Source: an uncultured bacterium
GTDB taxonomy: Bacteria; Desulfobacterota; Desulfovibrionia; Desulfovibrionales; Desulfovibrionaceae
Direction of reading: 5' to 3'
DNA: 6,068 nucleotides
Assembly (NCBI GenBank): GCA_905215675.1
Contig: CAJMRA010000160.1
Coordinates: forward strand, 1-6,068
The notes under the pieces were generated by a model, which was given only the letters and a program-made list of their open reading frames with translations, searched no databases and was not told where the DNA came from. Shown one piece after another: positions 5,081-6,068 of this stretch; positions within the stretch are counted from its first letter, which is position 1, and the number at the start of each line of letters is the position of its first letter. A program made the translations under genes and the position numbers.

Positions 5081-5120
5081 GGAAAAGCCGCCCGGCGCGC
5101 CGGACGGCACGGCATTTTCC
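5081..5120. terminator. Possible terminator hairpin between infA and the downstream gene
   Basis: A 12-bp self-complementary core CCGGCGCGCCGG (5092-5103) is extended by GCCG (5087-5090)/CGGC (5105-5108) across one mismatch. GGAAAA lies on the left and TTTTCC (5115-5120) on the right, so the element reads similarly on both strands. The T-run lies about 6 nt past the stem, or GGAAAAGCCG can pair with CGGC-A-TTTTCC (5110-5120). Termination would be partial at best; it could equally be a processing or stability element. Confidence 0.4.
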
Positions 5121-5197
5121 CCGCGGTCAGGGCGCGTTTCCCCTCGGCGCGTCCTCCGTCCCGCTCCCGCATCCAGCCCCACGGCACAGGCGAAGAA

Positions 5198-5671
5198 ATG
5201 GAGAACAGTCCCAACGAACTTTACGCGCAGCTCAGCTACGGCGAACAGCTCACCTACGAGGAGCTGCTCGAAGTGGAAGAAAAACTCATCGTCAGCCTTC
5301 AGGACCTGCTTGAGCGCGCGGAGGCAATGCATCTCGATTTCATGCAGCAGGGCGACTGTCTGCTCCTGCAGTGCGTCTTCTCCACGCCCAAACGCTATAT
5401 CTTCCGCAAAATCGCCATGCATATTGCCGGAATCCTGCCGGATCACGTCAGCGGACGCCTTTTCTTCCTGGACAAGATGCTGGAATCCGTTCATCTCTAC
5501 TGGGTGGAGCCCGGCCGCTGGCGCGAGGTCATCCGGGAAATTCCCCTGCTTGCGCCCGAAGACCTGCCGGTCCACACGGTCGCGCGCGTGCTGCCCGCTC
5601 CCGAGGAAAGCCCGGAAGACGAGGCCGACGACGAGGCCGCCCAACCCGGAAACGACGAGCCCGCCGCCTGA
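5198..5671 (+). CDS. Conserved-looking hypothetical protein with acidic C-terminal tail
   Basis: I do not recognise this 157-residue protein. No signal peptide or membrane segment is visible, so it is probably cytoplasmic. Residues 19-50 form a likely amphipathic helix or short coiled coil (YEELLEVEEKLIVSLQDLLE). About 54-115 is a mixed region with hydrophobic strands and basic residues (CVFSTPKRYIFRK, 59-71; RLFFLDKMLESVHLYW, 87-102; GRWREVIREIPLL, 106-118). From 133 the tail is Pro/Glu/Asp-rich and probably disordered. It contains two cysteines, 54 and 59, without a metal-site pattern. GC-rich codon use like its neighbours and the structured amino-acid pattern support a real gene. The Shine-Dalgarno is weak (AGGCGAAGA before ATG). 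It may be reached by read-through from infA, 191 bp upstream, as I see no clear promoter. Confidence 0.78.
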   Translation: MENSPNELYAQLSYGEQLTYEELLEVEEKLIVSLQDLLERAEAMHLDFMQQGDCLLLQCVFSTPKRYIFRKIAMHIAGILPDHVSGRLFFLDKMLESVHLYWVEPGRWREVIREIPLLAPEDLPVHTVARVLPAPEESPEDEADDEAAQPGNDEPAA

Positions 5672-5725
5672 CGCGCGCCGCATCGCTCCCCCGGACGCCA
5701 CCACGCTTTTTCCCGATTTCCCCCT

Positions 5726-5811
5726 GCCCGGATGGTGAAATTGGTAGACACAAGGGACTTAAAATCCCTCGGCCTTCGGCCGTGCCGGTTCAAGCCCGGC
5801 TCCGGGTACCA
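5726..5811 (+). tRNA. tRNA-Leu, anticodon TAA
   Basis: This is an 86-nt class II tRNA with an encoded CCA end. The acceptor GCCCGGA pairs with TCCGGGT (first pair G-U), the discriminator is A, and the D-loop contains TTGGTAGAC. The anticodon stem AGGGA/TCCCT (5753-5757 with 5765-5769) carries loop CTTAAAA with anticodon TAA at 5760-5762, which decodes UUA. The long variable arm CGGCC-TTC-GGCCG is typical of leucine tRNAs, and the T arm is GCCGG-TTCAAGC-CCGGC. Its promoter is not clear in the 54 bp after the upstream gene. Confidence 0.97.
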
Positions 5812-5819
5812 GAAACGCC

Positions 5820-5851
5820 ACAGGCGGTTACCTCGGTAACCGCCTGTTTTT
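5820..5851 (+). terminator. Strong intrinsic terminator of the tRNA-Leu transcript
   Basis: A perfect 11-bp stem CAGGCGGTTAC (5821-5831)/GTAACCGCCTG (5836-5846) with a CTCG tetraloop is followed by five T (5847-5851). It begins nine bases after the tRNA CCA end, so it ends the tRNA transcript and leaves little 3' trailer. Confidence 0.93.
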
Positions 5852-5907
5852 ACATCCGGCGACGCAACAGAACGTTCCGCGCCCTTCTCTGGAGTGTGTT
5901 ATCTTCC

Positions 5908-5958
5908 GGGGGGAAGGGAACCCCCTTGGCTAGCGCACAAGGGGGTTTCCTTCCCCCC
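5908..5958. repeat. Palindromic repeat / bidirectional terminator, copy B (complete)
   Basis: Two 21-nt arms (5908-5928 and 5938-5958) pair along their whole length with a single G-U, enclosing the 9-nt loop GCTAGCGCA. As in copy A, the inner CCCCCTTG/CAAGGGGG stem is flanked by GGAA(C) on one side and TTTCCTT on the other. It is in the opposite orientation to copy A and differs from its reverse complement at two positions, one in the arm and one in the loop. Since a strong tRNA terminator already lies 57 bp upstream, it may serve a gene to the right, or be a dispersed repeat. Confidence 0.7.
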
Positions 5959-5991
5959 AGACCCCCATCCTTCCCCCAACGCGCTTTATTC

Positions 5992-6068
5992 AGGAGGGTG
6001 ACGGGGCATGATGACGCGCGGGACAAGGCCCGTATCGCCGTCCCCCGGCGGCACGTCATGATTATGGA
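5992..6068 (+). other. Probable start of the next gene or its leader (cut by window end)
   Basis: AGGAGG (5992-5997) is the best Shine-Dalgarno in the window. The ATG 10 nt downstream (6008) opens only 17 codons, ending at TGA 6059-6061, which overlaps an ATG at 6058. That ATG lies in a frame open to the window end (it can be extended back to a GTG at 5998). A hairpin (GGGAC and GGC, 6020-6029, with GCC and GTCCC, 6037-6044) precedes the second ATG. This could be a leader peptide coupled to a gene starting at 6058, or a gene start that cannot be judged from 11 visible bases. Confidence 0.25.

Noticed and set aside
5795..5815. Integration site at the 3' end of tRNA-Leu
   Set aside because: tRNA ends are common attachment sites, but no duplicated tRNA tail, integrase or phage gene is present, and the recombinase-like domain of TunR lacks its catalytic residues.

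Overview
The window is GC-rich and every confident gene lies on the + strand. The gene content points to a sulfate-reducing member of the Desulfovibrionales. The strongest clue is a transcription factor that joins an XerC/XerD-like domain to molybdate-binding (MOP) domains. This is the TunR architecture, known from sulfate-reducing Deltaproteobacteria. A lone CbiA-type amidase beside no other cobalamin gene fits the same group, where such proteins include DsrN, thought to amidate siroheme. Species assignment is inference.

Layout. 1-46: palindromic repeat/terminator, cut by the window edge. 113-1588: CbiA-family amidotransferase. 1589-2120: a 532-base gap that is not empty. It holds a minus-strand intrinsic terminator touching the cbiA stop, several inverted repeats, an AT-rich island with two overlapping divergent promoter candidates, and a structured leader. 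I infer a minus-strand transcript of about 320 nt here, either an sRNA or a small-protein mRNA. 2121-4611: tunR, moaC and lgt in close succession, probably one operon, ended by a compound hairpin plus T7 that starts inside the end of lgt. 4629-4787: GC-rich structured leader of infA. 4788-5006: infA (IF-1). 5007-5197: hairpins only. 5198-5671: an unrecognised 157-residue acidic-tailed protein. 5726-5811: tRNA-Leu(TAA) with its own strong terminator. 5908-5958: a second, inverted copy of the repeat at the window start. 5959-6068: probable start of the next gene or its leader.

How the genes relate. TunR senses tungstate/molybdate and MoaC makes the first pterin intermediate of the molybdenum/tungsten cofactor, so their adjacency couples oxyanion sensing with cofactor synthesis. 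Lgt (lipoprotein diacylation), IF-1 and the tRNA are housekeeping functions with no visible link to it.

The most interesting parts are the recombinase-derived, catalytically dead TunR, the undescribed minus-strand transcript that appears to share its promoter region, and the pair of near-identical palindromes in opposite orientation near the two ends of the window.
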